A stretch of 64,000 bases of DNA from Pseudomonas saudimassiliensis. GTDB lineage: Bacteria; Pseudomonadota; Gammaproteobacteria; Pseudomonadales; Pseudomonadaceae. Of the stretch, positions 46,116-55,710 are shown piece after piece (the first letter of the stretch is position 1; every line of letters starts with the position of its first letter). The notes beneath the pieces were generated by a model, which was not told the DNA's origin, did not search any database, and saw nothing but the letters and a program-made list of their open reading frames with translations. The translations under genes and the position numbers were made by a program. The stretch is taken from positions 2,694,600 to 2,758,599 of the forward strand of contig NZ_LK391969.1 of assembly GCF_000939975.1 (NCBI RefSeq), written 5' to 3'.

Positions 46116-47306
46116 ATGTTTAAAAAATTGATTCATACCCTGTTGATTTCCACTGCCGTGCTGCTGGTCCCGGCCGCCATGGCCCAGACGCCGCAACCCC
46201 AGCCCCAGCCGCAGGCGGTAGCCCCGCTGATGCCGCCGGCGCCCACCGTCGCGGCATCCAGCTACCTGCTCATCGATGCCGATAGCGGCAAGGTGCTGGT
46301 CGAGCACAATGCTGACGAGCCGCTGCCGCCGGCCAGTCTGACCAAGATGATGACCAGCTATATCGCCAGCCTGGAAATCCTGCGTGGCCAGCTGAAAGAG
46401 ACCGACCTGGTGCTGGTCAGTGAAAAGGCCTGGCGCATGGGCGGCTCGAAGATGTTCATCGAGGTGGGCAACCAGGTGCCGGTGATCGACCTGCTGCGCG
46501 GCATCATCATCCAGTCCGGTAACGATGCCAGCGTGGCCATGGCCGAGCACATCGCCGGCAGCGAGGAGTCCTTCGCCGACCTGATGAACAGCCACGCCAA
46601 GCGCTTGGGTATGGTCAACACCCACTTCGAGAACGCCTCCGGCCTGCCGGGTGCGAGTCACCTGTCCAGCGCCCGGGATATGGCCCTGCTGGCCAAGGCG
46701 ATCATTCGTGACGACCCTGAGCACTACAAGCTGTACAAGGAAAAGGAATACGTCTGGAACGGTATCCGCCAGCCCAACCGCAACCTCATGCTGTGGCGTG
46801 ACAAGTCGGTGGACGGCCTGAAGACCGGCCACACCGAGGAAGCGGGTTACTGCCTGGTGGCCTCGGCCGAGCGCGACGGCATGCGCCTGATCTCCGTGGT
46901 GATGGGCACTGTCAGCGAACAGGCCCGCGCGGCGGAAACCCAGAAACTGCTGACCTGGGGCTTCCGCTTCTTCGAAACCCGCGGCTTCTACCAGCCGGGT
47001 CAGGTGGTTGCGCCGGCGCGGGTCTGGGCCGGTCAGGCCGATCAGGTTGATGCGGGCCTGGCGGACGGGTTGGTGTTGACCCTGCCCAAGGGCCAGGCCG
47101 ACAAGCTCGAAGCTGCGGTCACGCTGAATCCGGTCATCAAGGCGCCGATCGCGGCGGGTGACGTACTGGGCCAGGTGGAGGTCAAGCTGGGCGAGGAAGT
47201 GGTGCACACCGCGCCGCTGGTTGCCCTGGCCGAAGTGGAAGAAGCCGGTCTGTTCGGTCGCCTGTGGGACAGCATCCGCCTGTTCTTCTACGGCCTGTTC
47301 AACTGA
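46116..47306 (+). CDS. dacA: D-alanyl-D-alanine carboxypeptidase (PBP5/6 family)
   Basis: 396 aa from the ATG that begins a clear signal peptide ending AAMAQ. Active-site motifs are SLTK (Ser74), SGN in IQSGNDASV and KTG in GLKTGHTEEAG. The C-terminal amphipathic helix (LFGRLWDSIRLFFYGLF) anchors it to the outer face of the inner membrane. It trims the terminal D-Ala of stem peptides. A Pro/Gln-rich stretch follows the signal. Confidence 0.95.
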   Translation: MFKKLIHTLLISTAVLLVPAAMAQTPQPQPQPQAVAPLMPPAPTVAASSYLLIDADSGKVLVEHNADEPLPPASLTKMMTSYIASLEILRGQLKETDLVLVSEKAWRMGGSKMFIEVGNQVPVIDLLRGIIIQSGNDASVAMAEHIAGSEESFADLMNSHAKRLGMVNTHFENASGLPGASHLSSARDMALLAKAIIRDDPEHYKLYKEKEYVWNGIRQPNRNLMLWRDKSVDGLKTGHTEEAGYCLVASAERDGMRLISVVMGTVSEQARAAETQKLLTWGFRFFETRGFYQPGQVVAPARVWAGQADQVDAGLADGLVLTLPKGQADKLEAAVTLNPVIKAPIAAGDVLGQVEVKLGEEVVHTAPLVALAEVEEAGLFGRLWDSIRLFFYGLFN

Positions 47307-47316
47307 GGAGCCAGGC

Positions 47317-47592
47317 ATGAGCGACAAGACCCCCGACGCGCCGAAGATCGAGTTTCCCTGTCAGTACCCGATCAAGATCATCTGCTCCGCCGGGGATGGA
47401 GTGGTCGAGCGGGTGCTGGCGGTAGTCCGCCAGCATGACCCGGCGCTAGATGCCAGCAAGCTGGTGGTGCAGGACAGCAAGAATGGCCGGTTCCAGTCCC
47501 TGCGGTTGGTGATGACGGCCGCGGGCGAGGAGCAGCTACAACAGTTGCACCTTGACCTCAAGGCCACCGGCCACGTGCATATGGTGCTGTGA
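47317..47592 (+). CDS. ybeD: YbeD/DUF493 family protein
   Basis: 91 aa, start after [26 protein letters not shown], then [15 protein letters not shown], fits the YbeD ACT-like fold. It is always found between dacA and lipB; a regulatory role in lipoylation has been suggested but is not established. The stop overlaps the lipB ATG (TGATG). Confidence 0.92.
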   Translation: MSDKTPDAPKIEFPCQYPIKIICSAGDGVVERVLAVVRQHDPALDASKLVVQDSKNGRFQSLRLVMTAAGEEQLQQLHLDLKATGHVHMVL

Positions 47593-48215
47593 TGCCCGAG
47601 CTGATCGTGCGGCACCTGGGGCTGGTGGAATACCAGCCCACGCTGGACGCCATGCGCAAGCTGACCGCCGAGCGTGATGCGCAGACCGCCGACGAGATCT
47701 GGCTGTTGCAGCATCCGCCGGTGTTCACCCAGGGGCAGGCGGGCAAGGCCGAGCACCTGCTGGCGCCGGGAGATATTCCGGTGATCCAGGTGGAGCGGGG
47801 CGGGCAGGTGACCTACCACGGCCCCGGCCAGTTGGTGGGCTATCTGATGCTCGATCTGCGGCGCTTGGGCCTGGGCGTGCGGGAGCTGGTCACCGCCATG
47901 GAGCAGAGCCTGGTCGAGCTGCTCGCCAGCTATGGCGTGACCGCCGCGCCCAAGGCCGATGCCCCCGGCGTCTATGTCGACGGGGCAAAGATCGCTTCCC
48001 TCGGACTGCGGGTACGCCGTGGCTGTTCCTTCCATGGCCTGGCATTGAATGTGGCGATGGATATGCAGCCGTTCCAGCGGATCAACCCCTGTGGCTACAG
48101 CGGACTGCAGATGGTCCAGCTCAGCGAACTGGCAGCGCAGCCGGTGGTTATCGAGGAAGTGGCGCAGCGGTTGGAGCAGGTGCTGCGGCGGCAGTTGGGC
48201 TATCCGCTGGCGTGA
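47592..48215 (+). CDS. lipB: Octanoyltransferase LipB
   Basis: 207 aa. Motifs [20 protein letters not shown], the catalytic Lys in [11 protein letters not shown] and catalytic Cys in [10 protein letters not shown] are present. It moves octanoyl from ACP to lipoyl domains. Usually followed directly by lipA; here lipA is on the other strand. Confidence 0.95.
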   Translation: MPELIVRHLGLVEYQPTLDAMRKLTAERDAQTADEIWLLQHPPVFTQGQAGKAEHLLAPGDIPVIQVERGGQVTYHGPGQLVGYLMLDLRRLGLGVRELVTAMEQSLVELLASYGVTAAPKADAPGVYVDGAKIASLGLRVRRGCSFHGLALNVAMDMQPFQRINPCGYSGLQMVQLSELAAQPVVIEEVAQRLEQVLRRQLGYPLA

Positions 48216-48238
48216 CGGGCCAGCGCCCGCCACGCCAG
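48207..48238. terminator. Convergent lipB/lipA terminator hairpin
   Basis: CTGGCGTGACGGGC-cagc-GCCCGCCACGCCAG, a 14-bp stem with one mismatch, spans the lipB stop and the 34-bp gap to the lipA stop. No T-run. Confidence 0.6.
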
Positions 48239-48249
48239 GGTTGGGCTGA

Positions 48250-49299
48250 TTACCTGAGGTTCAGCGCGGGGATCAGGCTGGTGTCAACGTCCTGACCCGG
48301 CACCGGGGCAGGGGCCGCCAGGCCCAGGTTGTTCTTCTCGAATACGCGGTCGGCGCGGTAGCTGGAGCGTACCAGCGGGCCGGAAGCCACTTCCATGAAA
48401 CCCTTGGCCAGACCCAGCTCCCGGTAGCGGTTGAACTCTTCCGGGCTGACCCAGCGCTTGACTGGCAGGTGGTTGCGGGTGGGTTGCAGGTACTGCCCCA
48501 GGGTAACGATGTCCACACCGATGGCGCGCAGTTCATCGAAGGTCTGCAGGATTTCCTCATCGGTTTCCCCCAGGCCGACCATCAGGCTGGTCTTGGTCAG
48601 CACGTCGGGACGATGGCGCTTGGCATGCTCCAGCACCTTCAGGGTCTTGCCGTAGCCGGCACGGGGGTCGCGCACTTCCCGGGTCAGCCGTTCGACGGTC
48701 TCGACGTTCTGGGCAAAGACTTCCAGACCCGAATCCACCACCAGCTCCACCGCAGCCAGGTCGGCATCGAAGTCCGGCGTCAGGGCCTCGACCACCACCT
48801 GCGGGGTCCGTTGCTTGATGGCGCGCACGCAGGCGGCGTAGTGGCTGGCGCCGCCGTCAGCGAGGTCATCGCGGTCCACCGAGGTCAGCACGATATAGCG
48901 CAGCGCCATGAGCTCCACCGATTTGGCGGTATTCTCCGGTTCCTCCAGATCCAGCCAGCCGTTGGGGTTGCCGGTATCCACCGCACAGAAGCGGCAGGCG
49001 CGGGTACAGACCGAGCCCATCAGCATGATGGTGGCGGTGCCGTTGGACCAGCATTCCCCCATGTTGGGGCAATGGGATTCCTGACATACCGTGCTCAGCC
49101 GATGCTCGGATACGTTGCGCTTGACCGCTTCGAAGCGATCACCTGCCGGCGCCTTGACCCGCAACCACTTGGGCTTGGGCTCGAACACGGCGGGTTCGGC
49201 GTTGGCGCGGCGCTTCTGGCCGTCCTTGATGGCAGCAATCCCCTGGGCATTGCGGAATTTTTCACCACTGGCAACGTTGTTTTGCGGGCTGTCAGACAT
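48250..49299 (-). CDS. lipA: Lipoyl synthase
   Basis: 349 aa from MSDSPQNN; further upstream codons are not family-like. The auxiliary cluster motif [12 protein letters not shown] (C-x4-C-x5-C) and the radical-SAM motif CTRACRFC are intact, as is the C-terminal RSSYRA with the Ser cluster ligand. It inserts two sulfurs into octanoyl groups. It faces lipB tail to tail, unlike the same-strand order of P. aeruginosa. Confidence 0.96.
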   Translation of the reverse strand: MSDSPQNNVASGEKFRNAQGIAAIKDGQKRRANAEPAVFEPKPKWLRVKAPAGDRFEAVKRNVSEHRLSTVCQESHCPNMGECWSNGTATIMLMGSVCTRACRFCAVDTGNPNGWLDLEEPENTAKSVELMALRYIVLTSVDRDDLADGGASHYAACVRAIKQRTPQVVVEALTPDFDADLAAVELVVDSGLEVFAQNVETVERLTREVRDPRAGYGKTLKVLEHAKRHRPDVLTKTSLMVGLGETDEEILQTFDELRAIGVDIVTLGQYLQPTRNHLPVKRWVSPEEFNRYRELGLAKGFMEVASGPLVRSSYRADRVFEKNNLGLAAPAPVPGQDVDTSLIPALNLR

Positions 49300-49439
49300 C
49301 GGGGTCAGGGCTCCTGGTAGAGGCTCCATGGAAGGTGGGTGGCTTGTAGCCACGGTGCAGTTTATCACAGGCGCGGTGGGTGTGGTGCTGGGGCATGGGG
49401 GGCTGGGGTGGTGCAGATAGGCAAGTCATTGCCACAGCA

Positions 49440-49459
49440 GCCCCGTCCGCAGACGGGGC
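49440..49459. terminator. Hairpin after the TerC-family gene
   Basis: GCCCCGTC-cgca-GACGGGGC, perfect 8-bp stem 40 bp beyond the stop of the TerC gene and upstream of lipA. The rest of the 200-bp gap shows no gene. Confidence 0.45.
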
Positions 49460-49499
49460 GCCATGGTTGTTGCGCAGCGACCCCGGGGCAGGGCCGCGC

Positions 49500-51077
49500 T
49501 CAGTCGCGGGATCGGGCCTCCGCCAGGTCCTGGCGGGTCAGTTCCACCCGGGCGATCCGCATATGCTCGATCTCGAGAATGCGCATCTGCCAGCCGTCCA
49601 CCGTCAGCAGCTCATCCTTCTCCGGCATGTGCTCAAGATGGTTGAGGATCAGCCCGGCCAGGGTGGTGTACAGCGGGCTGCGCGGCAGCGGCTCGGGCAG
49701 CTGGCGGTTGATCTCCTCCAGATTCTCACTGGCATCGACCTCGTACCGGCCCGGCTCCAGCGCCACGACGCTGGGCGGCAAGTCCATGCCCTGTTCGGCC
49801 TCCGGCAGTTCGCCGGCGATGGCCTCCATGATATCGGTCAGGCTAACGATACCTTCGAGGGTGCCGAATTCGTCCACCACGAAGGCCATCTGCTTGCCCT
49901 CATGGCGGAAGGCTTCCAGCGCCTTGATCGCGTTTTGGGTCTCGAACAGCACCACCGGTTGCTCTATATAGGCCTCGAAGTCCAGCTCGCCGCCGCGCAG
50001 GATGGCGTCGAGCAGGGTTTTCTTCTGCACGATCCCCAGCGGCTCGTCATGCTTGCCGTCGCGTATCACCGCCAGGCGTGAGTAGGGCGAATCCAGCAGC
50101 TGCTGGCGTTGCTCGGCCAGGGTGCTCGCCAGGTCCAGGGCATGAACCTCGCGCCGCGGCGTCATCAGCGCCTTGATGTTGGTATCGGCCAGGCTGAGCA
50201 CGCCACGAATCATGTCGCGCTCGTTCTCCTGGAACACCTGCTCCGGGGCGGCTTCGTCGATCAGATGCTCGGCGGATACCGCCTCGGCGCTGTCGGCCTT
50301 GCCCAGCAACCGCAGGATGTTATTGGCGGTACGTTCACGCAGCGTGCCACCGGTATCCAGCCACTTCTGCTTGTTGTGGCGCGCCAGTTGGTTGAAGAAC
50401 TCGACCATGATCGAGAAGCCGATCGCCGCATACAGATACCCCTTGGGTATATGCAGACCGACACCCTCTGCCACCAAGCTGAAGCCGATCATCAGCAGGA
50501 AGCCCAGGCACAGGATGATCAGGGTCGGGTGGGCATTGACGAAGCGGGTCAGACGCTTGCTCGCCAGCAGCATGACGGCCATGGCAACGATCATGGCAAT
50601 CGCCATCACCGCCAACTCATCGGCCATGCCTATGGCGGTGATGACCGAGTCGATCGAGAACACCGCGTCCAGGATCACGATCTGGGTGACCACCACGCCA
50701 AAACTGGAGTATGCCAATCGGGCGCTGCTGGTGTGCTGCCGACCTTCGAGGCGTTCATGGAGCTCCATGGTGGCCTTGAACAGCAGGAACAGGCCGCCCG
50801 CCAACATGATCAGGTCCCGGGCCGATACCGGGTGGTCGCCCACCTGGAACAGCGGATTGGTCAGGGTGACCAGCCAGGCGATACTCATCAACAGCATCAG
50901 GCGCATGATCAAGGCCAGGGACAGGCCCAGTACGCGTGCCCTGTCACGCTGGTGCGGCGGGAGTTTTTCCGCCAATACGGCGATGAATACCAGGTTGTCG
51001 ATACCCAGGACGATTTCCAGGGCAATCAGCGCAAACAGGCCCGCCCAGACAGTAGGATCAGCCATCCACTCAAACAT
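49500..51077 (-). CDS. TerC-family membrane protein with CBS and CorC domains
   Basis: 525 aa. An N-terminal TerC domain of about seven helices ([40 protein letters not shown]) is followed by two CBS repeats ([34 protein letters not shown]) and a C-terminal CorC_HlyC domain. It matches YoaE/YegH. These proteins are linked to metal homeostasis or metalation of exported proteins; the ion here is unknown. Confidence 0.92.
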   Translation of the reverse strand: MFEWMADPTVWAGLFALIALEIVLGIDNLVFIAVLAEKLPPHQRDRARVLGLSLALIMRLMLLMSIAWLVTLTNPLFQVGDHPVSARDLIMLAGGLFLLFKATMELHERLEGRQHTSSARLAYSSFGVVVTQIVILDAVFSIDSVITAIGMADELAVMAIAMIVAMAVMLLASKRLTRFVNAHPTLIILCLGFLLMIGFSLVAEGVGLHIPKGYLYAAIGFSIMVEFFNQLARHNKQKWLDTGGTLRERTANNILRLLGKADSAEAVSAEHLIDEAAPEQVFQENERDMIRGVLSLADTNIKALMTPRREVHALDLASTLAEQRQQLLDSPYSRLAVIRDGKHDEPLGIVQKKTLLDAILRGGELDFEAYIEQPVVLFETQNAIKALEAFRHEGKQMAFVVDEFGTLEGIVSLTDIMEAIAGELPEAEQGMDLPPSVVALEPGRYEVDASENLEEINRQLPEPLPRSPLYTTLAGLILNHLEHMPEKDELLTVDGWQMRILEIEHMRIARVELTRQDLAEARSRD

Positions 51078-51239
51078 GGGTGGGCTCCTTTACGGTCTGA
51101 CGCAGCATAGTTGCAGGGATAGATTGTGAAGAGAGGATGCGAAGACGGTCTGTCATCGCGTTTGTTCGGGGAGGGACGGAGTTCAAAACGGTAAACCGGT
51201 AGCCAATGGAAGCTTCCTTATACGCGTTCTGATAAGGGC

Positions 51240-51269
51240 TGACAAACGAATATTTATTGCCGTTTGTCA
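51240..51269. repeat. Inverted repeat overlapping the lytic transglycosylase stop codon
   Basis: TGACAAACG (51240-51248) and CGTTTGTCA (51261-51269) are perfect 9-bp arms around an AT-rich 12-base loop; the right arm contains the stop codon of the transglycosylase gene. A TTTT follows on the plus strand. It may be a terminator or an operator. The rest of the 189-bp gap shows nothing else. Confidence 0.45.
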
Positions 51270-52541
51270 GTTTTCCTTGTGCCGCAGGGCCTTCAGCAAT
51301 TGCTGGTCGGGATAGCCGTCGGCCGGCCAGCCTAGGGCGATTTGCAGCCGCCGTATCGCTTGCCGGGTATTGGCCCCGATGATGCCGTCAACGCTGCCCG
51401 GATCAAAGCCCTGGGCTTCCAGGCGTTCCTGCAGCTCCAGCCGTTCGGTGCGGGACAGGGGCTTGTCATCGGTGGGCCAGGGGGCGCGGATCTCGCCGCT
51501 GCCCTGGAAGCGCTCCGCCAGCAGGGCGATCGCCAGCGCATAGCTGGTGGAGTTGTTGTAGCGCAGGATGCTGCGGAAATTGTTCTTGACCAGGAAGGCC
51601 GGACCGCGGTGGCCGGCCGGCAGGATCAGCGTCGCCTCGCTGGTCGACCGACTGTCCAGGGGTTGGCCGCGGGCATCGGTGACCCCGAGCTGGGCCCACT
51701 CCGCCATCGGCTTGCGAATGGACATGTCCGCCAGCGCGTAGTCGAAGCCTTCGCGCAACCGCACTTCCATCCCCCAGCGGGCGCCGGTCTGCCAGTTGGA
51801 GGCACGCAGGTAGTTGGCGGCGGAGGCGAGGGCGTCGGCTTCGGTCTGCCAGATGTCCCGCTTGCCGTTGCCATCGAAATCCACGGCGTAATCGTTATAG
51901 GTGGTCGGGATGAACTGGGTCTGACCCATGGCACCCGCCCAGGAACCAACCATGCCATCAACGGAGACGTCGCCCCGCTGCAGGATCTCCAGCGCGGCCA
52001 GCAACTGGCTCTGGGCAAAACCGGAACGCCGGCCCTGGTGGGCCAGGGTGGCCAGCGAGCGGATCACCGAGCGGTCGCCCATATTACTGCCGTAGTTGCT
52101 TTCCAGGCCCCAGATGGCGACCAGGATATGGCGGTCCACCCCGTAGCGGGCCTCGATCTGTTGCAGGATGCCAGCGTGGCGCGACAGCATCATCCGACCG
52201 GTGGCCTGGCGCTGGCTGGACATGGCGCCCTCCAGGTATTCCCAGACCGGGCGGGTGAATTCGGGTTGGCTGCTGTCGGCTTTCAGTACCGCCGGGTCGG
52301 GTTCGACGCCATGGAAGGCGCGGTCGAACAGCTGACCGTTGATCCCCGCGGCCAGCGCCTGGCTGCGGAAGTCGTCGCGCCATTGGCTGAACGTCTCGTT
52401 GTGCTGTTCGGTGCGTTCGATCCCGGGCTGCACGGACGCTTCCAGGCGGTTCTCGCCACAGGCGGAGAGGATCAGCAGGCCGGCGGCGACGGCAAGCAGC
52501 TTGCGACAGAGGATGCTGGGGCGAACGGGCAGATTGCGCAT
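51267..52541 (-). CDS. Lytic murein transglycosylase (MltB_2 family) with peptidoglycan-binding domain
   Basis: 424 aa lipoprotein (lipobox LSAC). The SLT_2 domain has the catalytic Glu in IWGLESNYGSNMGD and the motif WAGAMGQTQFIPTTYNDYAV. A C-terminal PG_binding_1 domain (LQERLEAQGFDPGSVDGIIG) ends the protein. It is a second MltB-like enzyme in the window beside the one at 44136; the added binding domain distinguishes it. Confidence 0.92.
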   Translation of the reverse strand: MRNLPVRPSILCRKLLAVAAGLLILSACGENRLEASVQPGIERTEQHNETFSQWRDDFRSQALAAGINGQLFDRAFHGVEPDPAVLKADSSQPEFTRPVWEYLEGAMSSQRQATGRMMLSRHAGILQQIEARYGVDRHILVAIWGLESNYGSNMGDRSVIRSLATLAHQGRRSGFAQSQLLAALEILQRGDVSVDGMVGSWAGAMGQTQFIPTTYNDYAVDFDGNGKRDIWQTEADALASAANYLRASNWQTGARWGMEVRLREGFDYALADMSIRKPMAEWAQLGVTDARGQPLDSRSTSEATLILPAGHRGPAFLVKNNFRSILRYNNSTSYALAIALLAERFQGSGEIRAPWPTDDKPLSRTERLELQERLEAQGFDPGSVDGIIGANTRQAIRRLQIALGWPADGYPDQQLLKALRHKEN

Positions 52542-52795
52542 GTATCGATTCCGACAGATTCAATTTCTGGCCCACTGTAGCACGCGCCTCGACAAGCGCG
52601 AACCGCTGGGCCCGGTATTGCTGTTGGAGGGCGCAGGCCGCGTCAGGTTCCTCCGGCGGCTGGGGAAGATAAAAATATATCGGCCGGAAAAGGACTGGTA
52701 TCATCGCCCAATGTCGTTTTGCAGCATGGCTGTTTGCGCATATCTGGGGGCGTTAAGCGCTGCGGGCACTCACGAGACACACTGAAGAAATAATA

Positions 52796-54094
52796 ATGCA
52801 CTGGACTACTATTGCTGATCGCTGGCGCCTGCTGGCGATTCCCGTCGTGCTGGCGGTCTTTGTCGCGGCCTGGGTTGCTCACCCGGCCTACCAGATGGCA
52901 GATTTTTCCGCGTTTCCCGCAGCGGGTTTTGATACTACGGTGGTGAGCCAGGAGGCGGATTTCGAGCAGGGTTTCGCCTCATCCGATCTGCATGACTTCG
53001 TCCACTCTCCGTCCGTCGCCGCGCTGCCCGGCGGTGACCTGATGGCGGCCTGGTTTGCCGGGTCCCGGGAGGGGGCGGCGGATGTGGAGATTCGCGGGGC
53101 GCGCTATGATGCCATCAGTGGTGTGTGGGGCGACGAAGAGATACTGGTAACCCGGGAAATGACCCGGCGCGCCATTGGCAAACCCATCCGCAAGCTGGGC
53201 AACCCAGTGATCGCCTTCGCCCCCGATCAGCGCCTGTGGCTGTTCTATGTGTCCGTATCGGTCGGTGGCTGGGCAGGCAGTGCGGTGAACGCCATGGTCT
53301 CCGACGACCTGGGCGTCAGTTGGTCCAAGCCCCGGCAACTGGTCACCACCCCCTTCGTCAATATCAGCACCCTGGTGCGCACGGCGCCGGTGTTCCATGC
53401 CGATGGATCGATCGGGCTGCCGGTCTATCACGAGTTTCTCGGCAAGTTTCCTGAATACCTGTATATGGATGCCGAAGGCCGGGTTATCGACAAGTTTCGC
53501 ATCGCTGATGGCACCAACTCCCTGCAACCTACCGTGGTACCCCTGAGTCCCAAGCGGGCCGTGGCGCTGCTGCGCCAGGCCGGGGATGAAGGGCACGTGT
53601 TGGCCACCGTTACCGAGGATGCCGGGCGCACCTGGCAACCGGAGCGGGAAGTGGCACCCTGGAATCCCAATACCTCGCTGGCAGCGGTGCGGTCGGCGGC
53701 GGGCAGCCTGCTGGTGGCGCAGAACAACCTGATCGATGGCCGGTTCAACCTGAGCCTGGACGAGACCACCGAAAGCCTCAGTGAATGGTCGCTGGTCACC
53801 TCGCTGGATGCGTCCCCGGACCCCTGGGGCAAGCCGTTCCCGCAGCTGCGCTACAAGGAGCTGCTGAGCGAGAAATTCCTGACTTCCAGTGGGCTTGCGC
53901 GGCAATCGTTGCTGGACGAGTACCTGAACGAGATTGACCAGCGCATGTGCCGTAACGGCATGTGTGACTTCGAGTACGAGTATCCCTACATGATCCGCGC
54001 GACCGACGGGCGTTATCACCTGGTCTACGCCTGGAACAACAGTTTCATCAAGCATGTGGCGTTCAATGATGCCTGGTTGGAGGCGCAACTATGA
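52796..54094 (+). CDS. Membrane-anchored sialidase-like (BNR/Asp-box) protein
   Basis: 432 aa. One N-terminal membrane helix (LLAIPVVLAVFVAAWVAHPA) is followed by a six-bladed propeller of the BNR_2 type. It shows HSPSVAALPGGDLMAAWFAG, and Asp-boxes SDDLGVSWSKP and TEDAGRTWQPE. Such proteins include exo-sialidases and other glycan-cleaving or lyase-like propellers; the classical sialidase Arg triad cannot be verified by eye. Its stop overlaps the start of a membrane-protein gene by 4 bp, so they form a pair. Substrate unknown. Confidence 0.75.
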   Translation: MHWTTIADRWRLLAIPVVLAVFVAAWVAHPAYQMADFSAFPAAGFDTTVVSQEADFEQGFASSDLHDFVHSPSVAALPGGDLMAAWFAGSREGAADVEIRGARYDAISGVWGDEEILVTREMTRRAIGKPIRKLGNPVIAFAPDQRLWLFYVSVSVGGWAGSAVNAMVSDDLGVSWSKPRQLVTTPFVNISTLVRTAPVFHADGSIGLPVYHEFLGKFPEYLYMDAEGRVIDKFRIADGTNSLQPTVVPLSPKRAVALLRQAGDEGHVLATVTEDAGRTWQPEREVAPWNPNTSLAAVRSAAGSLLVAQNNLIDGRFNLSLDETTESLSEWSLVTSLDASPDPWGKPFPQLRYKELLSEKFLTSSGLARQSLLDEYLNEIDQRMCRNGMCDFEYEYPYMIRATDGRYHLVYAWNNSFIKHVAFNDAWLEAQL

Positions 54095-54720
54095 TTGCTG
54101 TCAGTGCGCAGTCCTGCCTGAGTTTCGCCCTGATCCTGTTCCTGCTGCTGCCCGGCGGCCGCCTGCCGGTACGTTGGCGCGGCCTGCTGTTACTCGGCGT
54201 GCTGCTGATCGGCCTGGTGCCCTTGCCGGGCGGGTTGTCGCTGGCTGGCTATCTGCGTGGCGTGACCGACGAGCTGTCGATCACCGCGCTGGTCTGGCTG
54301 CTGGCGGGCACCGCTGTGCGTCTGGGCTGGGCGCCGGGCGGATCGTGCCGGCACGCCTGGCAATTGTGGTCAGTGTTCGCGGTGCTGGGAGTGGTGCTTT
54401 ATCCCGCGTCGATGGGCGTCGGCATGTTGGATACCTATAGCTGGGGCTACTCGCCGCGCTGGCTGATTGCTGCGGTAGGTGCGCTCGTATTGGCGCTCCT
54501 GGTGCTGGGCAACCTGCTGGGCGTGCTGATGCTGACGCTCGCTACCCTGGCGTTCACCCTGGATATCAAGGCCTCGGACAATTACTGGGATTACCTGCTG
54601 GACCCCTTCGTAGTGCTCTACGCTATCGGCATGCTGGCCGCCAGCTCGTTGGGAGCCCTGCGCCGCTGGCGGCGCGGGGCCTTTACCCCGGCGCCGCAAC
54701 TGGATGAAGGGCTGGACTGA
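54091..54720 (+). CDS. Polytopic membrane protein of unknown function, partner of the sialidase-like gene
   Basis: 209 aa, about six hydrophobic helices (for example LSFALILFLLLPGG, WSVFAVLGVVLYPASMGVG, LIAAVGALVLALLVLGNLL). There are few charged residues except a cytoplasmic Arg-rich segment (LRRWRRGAF) and an acidic C-terminus. I recognise no family. It is translationally coupled (ATGA) to the sialidase-like gene and convergent with the following one, 12 bp apart. Confidence 0.7.
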   Translation: MIAVSAQSCLSFALILFLLLPGGRLPVRWRGLLLLGVLLIGLVPLPGGLSLAGYLRGVTDELSITALVWLLAGTAVRLGWAPGGSCRHAWQLWSVFAVLGVVLYPASMGVGMLDTYSWGYSPRWLIAAVGALVLALLVLGNLLGVLMLTLATLAFTLDIKASDNYWDYLLDPFVVLYAIGMLAASSLGALRRWRRGAFTPAPQLDEGLD

Positions 54721-54732
54721 GCCAGCCCCGGT

Positions 54733-55710
54733 TCACGCCGCTTCCTGTTGGGAGTTGGTACTGCGCATGCTCTTGGCGCGCTTTTCCAGCACCAGGTAGG
54801 TCACCACCGCGATGCTCAGCGGCAGCAGGAAGTAGATCGCCCGGTAGCCGATCAAGGCTGCCAGCAGGCTGCTGCGGGGGATCTGGTCCTGCAGCAGGGT
54901 CAGGAAGATCATCTCCAGCACGCCCAGCCCCGCAGGAATATGGGTGATGACCCCAGCAATGCTGCTGATCAACAGTACGCCCAGCACCCCGGGATAGAAG
55001 GCCTCGGCCGGTAGCAGCAGCCAGATCAGCAGGGCCATCAACGACCAGTTGAGTGCGCCGACCCCGGCTTGCACCAGCGCCAGTTGCCAGGAGGGCAGTT
55101 CAATGACCTGGTTGCGGATCGTCCAGCTGCGCCGGGTGGAAAAGGCGCAGGCCAGCACATAGACCACGGCAGCCGCGATCATCGCCAGGCCGATCAGGCG
55201 CAGCCCGCCATTGCCCACCGCCCAGCCCTCCGGCAGCGTTACCCAACCCGCCGCAAACACGACCCCGGCCAGCCACAGATAGCCCAACCAGTTGGTGATG
55301 ATGCTCAGACTGAAGACGCGGGCGATGGTTGGCACGTCCAGGCCCAGGCGCGTGTACAGCCGGAAGCGCAGGGCGACCCCGCCGACCAGGGCGTTGAGAT
55401 TGAGGTTGAAGGCGTAGCAGACGAAGACCAGGGGAATGACCTGGCGAATGGGCAACCGGTGACCGGTGTAGTAGCGCCCCAGCAGGTCGTAACTGGCATA
55501 GGTCAGATAGCTCAGCAGCGCCACGCCAAAAGCGGCCGCTATCATCCACAAGGGATAGTCTCGTAGGGCGCTGCCGACCTCCTGCCAGTCGGTATTGCGC
55601 AGCTGCAGGTAGAGCAATACCGGAATCGCAATAAAGAAAAACAGCGTCAGCAGGCGTTTGCCCCAGCGCAGCCAGGGTTTGTCGGACCCCGATTCATGTG
55701 TCTCGCTCAA
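54733..55710 (-). CDS. Lysylphosphatidylglycerol synthase TM / UPF0104 family membrane protein
   Basis: 325 aa from a TTG start that overlaps the clsB stop (TTGA) with AGGAG seven bases upstream; no in-frame ATG fits. About eight helices, with family blocks YAFNLNLNALVGGVALRFRL, IITNWLGYLWLAGVVF and THIPAGLGVLEMIFL. This is the flippase-like domain without the MprF synthase part. Its coupling to a cardiolipin synthase suggests a phospholipid role. Confidence 0.85.
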   Translation of the reverse strand: MSETHESGSDKPWLRWGKRLLTLFFFIAIPVLLYLQLRNTDWQEVGSALRDYPLWMIAAAFGVALLSYLTYASYDLLGRYYTGHRLPIRQVIPLVFVCYAFNLNLNALVGGVALRFRLYTRLGLDVPTIARVFSLSIITNWLGYLWLAGVVFAAGWVTLPEGWAVGNGGLRLIGLAMIAAAVVYVLACAFSTRRSWTIRNQVIELPSWQLALVQAGVGALNWSLMALLIWLLLPAEAFYPGVLGVLLISSIAGVITHIPAGLGVLEMIFLTLLQDQIPRSSLLAALIGYRAIYFLLPLSIAVVTYLVLEKRAKSMRSTNSQQEAA

